Below, piece after piece: positions 5,426 through 6,289 of a DNA stretch of 6,289 nucleotides. A program made the position numbers and the translations under genes. The stretch's first letter is position 1. The number at the start of each line of letters is the position of its first letter. The notes below the pieces were generated by a model. It did no database searches. It saw only the letters and a list, made by a program, of their open reading frames with translations, and was not told where the DNA came from. Origin of the DNA: CAYMUC01 sp964393535 (GTDB lineage: Bacteria > Actinomycetota > Acidimicrobiia > Acidimicrobiales > Ilumatobacteraceae); assembly GCA_964393535.1 (NCBI GenBank), contig CAYMUC010000139.1:1-6289 (forward strand), in the 5' to 3' direction.

Positions 5426-6276
5426 GCCGGAGTACCTCGGCGAACCGACACAGCCTTGCGCAGTTCCACCAGCAGCAGTGTGACCATGAACATCACCACG
5501 GCGCTGACCACGATGCTGGCGCCCGCAGCCAGGTCTGCGTGATAGCTGAGCAGCAATCCCACATACGTGGCCACCGAACCGAGTACCGCAGCGACCGCCA
5601 TCATGTGGCCCACTCGGCGCACCAACAGAGCAGCGGTCGCCGAGGGGGCGATCAACATGCCGAAGACCAGCAGCGTGCCCACGGTCTGGAAACTCGCCAC
5701 CACGGTCACGGCGATCATGCCCAACATCAGGGCGTGGTACCGACGCACGGGGAAGCCTGAGGTCTGGGTGAGGTCGTCGTCGACACAGAGCAGCAGGAAG
5801 GGTCGCCGGGCCACCCACGCCATCGCGGCCACGATCACCACGGCCAGTACCTGCCACCACAGATCGGTCGTCGTGACGCCAAGCACCTCGCCGAACAAGA
5901 TGCGCGTGAGATCGCCCGTGAACGACCGCGAGCGCGAGATGATCAGCACGCCAGCGCCCAGCATGCCCACGAACAACAGGCCGATGGCCGTGTCGCCCGA
6001 CAGGCGGGAGCGGCGGGTGATCACATTCACCCCGCCCATCATCACGACGCTGCCCACCGCCGCACCCAGCACACCGGGTAACCCCAGCAGTAAGGCCGTG
6101 GCAATCCCGGGCAAGACGCCATGAGCCAAGGCATCCCCCACGAACGCCAGGCCCCTCAGCACGACGAAGGTGCCCGCGATTCCGCACACCGCAGCCACCA
6201 GTACCCCCGCCAAGAGGGCATGCAGGAGGAACTGGTTGTCAGCGAACGGGGAGATCAGTGCGTTGCGCACGGGCAC
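5422..6276 (-). CDS. Metal ABC transporter permease, ABC-3 family (AztB/ZnuB/MntB type)
   Basis: A polytopic inner-membrane permease of 284 aa, normal for the family, with some 7-9 hydrophobic segments; the first spans residues ~17-41. Family hallmarks are FVGDALAHGVLPG (45-57) after the first helix, SGDTAIGLLFVGM (93-105), SRSRSFTGDLTRILFGEVLGV (114-134), TVGTLLVFGMLIAPSATAALL and a late LLLSYHADLAAGAS whose histidine motif is usual in metal permeases. The RSRSF...FG-VLGV and LSYH combination resembles zinc transporters of the AztABC type, from memory. The start is tentative: GTG 6276 and GTG 6270 are both possible, neither has a Shine-Dalgarno site, and the frame remains open to the right edge (upstream codons E-H-H-D), so the gene could begin slightly earlier. 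The solute-binding protein gene presumably lies upstream. Its stop overlaps the ATPase start. Confidence 0.94.
   Translation of the reverse strand: MPVRNALISPFADNQFLLHALLAGVLVAAVCGIAGTFVVLRGLAFVGDALAHGVLPGIATALLLGLPGVLGAAVGSVVMMGGVNVITRRSRLSGDTAIGLLFVGMLGAGVLIISRSRSFTGDLTRILFGEVLGVTTTDLWWQVLAVVIVAAMAWVARRPFLLLCVDDDLTQTSGFPVRRYHALMLGMIAVTVVASFQTVGTLLVFGMLIAPSATAALLVRRVGHMMAVAAVLGSVATYVGLLLSYHADLAAGASIVVSAVVMFMVTLLLVELRKAVSVRRGTPA
5433..5438 (-). promoter_or_regulatory. Ribosome binding site of the ABC ATPase gene, inside the permease gene
   Basis: GAGGTA on the minus strand lies 7 nt before ATG 5425 and within the last codons of the permease. Together with the ATGA overlap it fixes the ATPase start and indicates coupled translation of permease and ATPase. 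Confidence 0.7.
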
Positions 6277-6289
6277 ATCGTGGTGTTCA

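Noticed and set aside
5426..6187. N-terminal extension of the ABC ATPase frame by 254 residues
   Set aside because: It overlaps the permease gene completely in another frame, its translation is Arg/Gly/His-rich without any domain, and the family-consistent start with its own ribosome binding site is at 5425.

Overview
The window reads as chromosomal DNA of a high-GC actinobacterium. The inference rests on strong G/C preference at third codon positions, frequent GTG starts, few Shine-Dalgarno sites, very tight gene packing and Thr/Pro-rich surface-type sequence. An Acidimicrobiia-like lineage is my guess from the overall style; no rRNA or other marker gene is present to test it. Seven protein genes fill almost all of the sequence. 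I saw no tRNA, rRNA, CRISPR array, insertion sequence or phage gene.

Layout. (1) Positions 2-892 (+) hold the 3' part of a gene for a beta-rich, possibly FecR-like, protein with a long Thr/Ser/Pro linker and a Tyr-Pro tail. (2) A TetR-family regulator follows 3 nt later on the same strand (896-1663). (3) On the minus strand, converging on it, is a two-gene operon: an SDR-family oxidoreductase (2296-3024), then after 2 nt a small SAM-dependent methyltransferase resembling the METTL7/TMT1 family (1682-2293). (4) A 98-bp divergent intergenic region separates this from a plus-strand pair: a stand-alone cyclic-nucleotide-binding-domain protein (3123-3551) and an aminoglycoside-phosphotransferase/ecdysteroid-kinase-like small-molecule kinase (3561-4682). 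(5) Converging on that pair is a minus-strand metal-type ABC transporter: a permease of the ABC-3 family (5422-6276), then its ATPase (4703-5425), with an ATGA overlap. The substrate-binding protein gene would be expected just beyond the right edge.

How it may work together. The divergent region between the SDR/methyltransferase operon and the cNMP-binding/kinase operon contains a near-perfect CRP-type palindrome (9 of 10 consensus bases). The first plus-strand gene is itself a cyclic-nucleotide-binding protein without a DNA-binding domain. This suggests, as inference, that both operons form one cyclic-nucleotide-responsive locus encoding a dehydrogenase, a methyltransferase and a kinase acting on small, possibly lipid- or steroid-like, molecules. 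Both convergent gene junctions carry inverted repeats overlapping the two facing stop codons; the one at 4681-4714 is a strong bidirectional terminator candidate. The ABC transporter looks like an unrelated housekeeping zinc/manganese uptake system.
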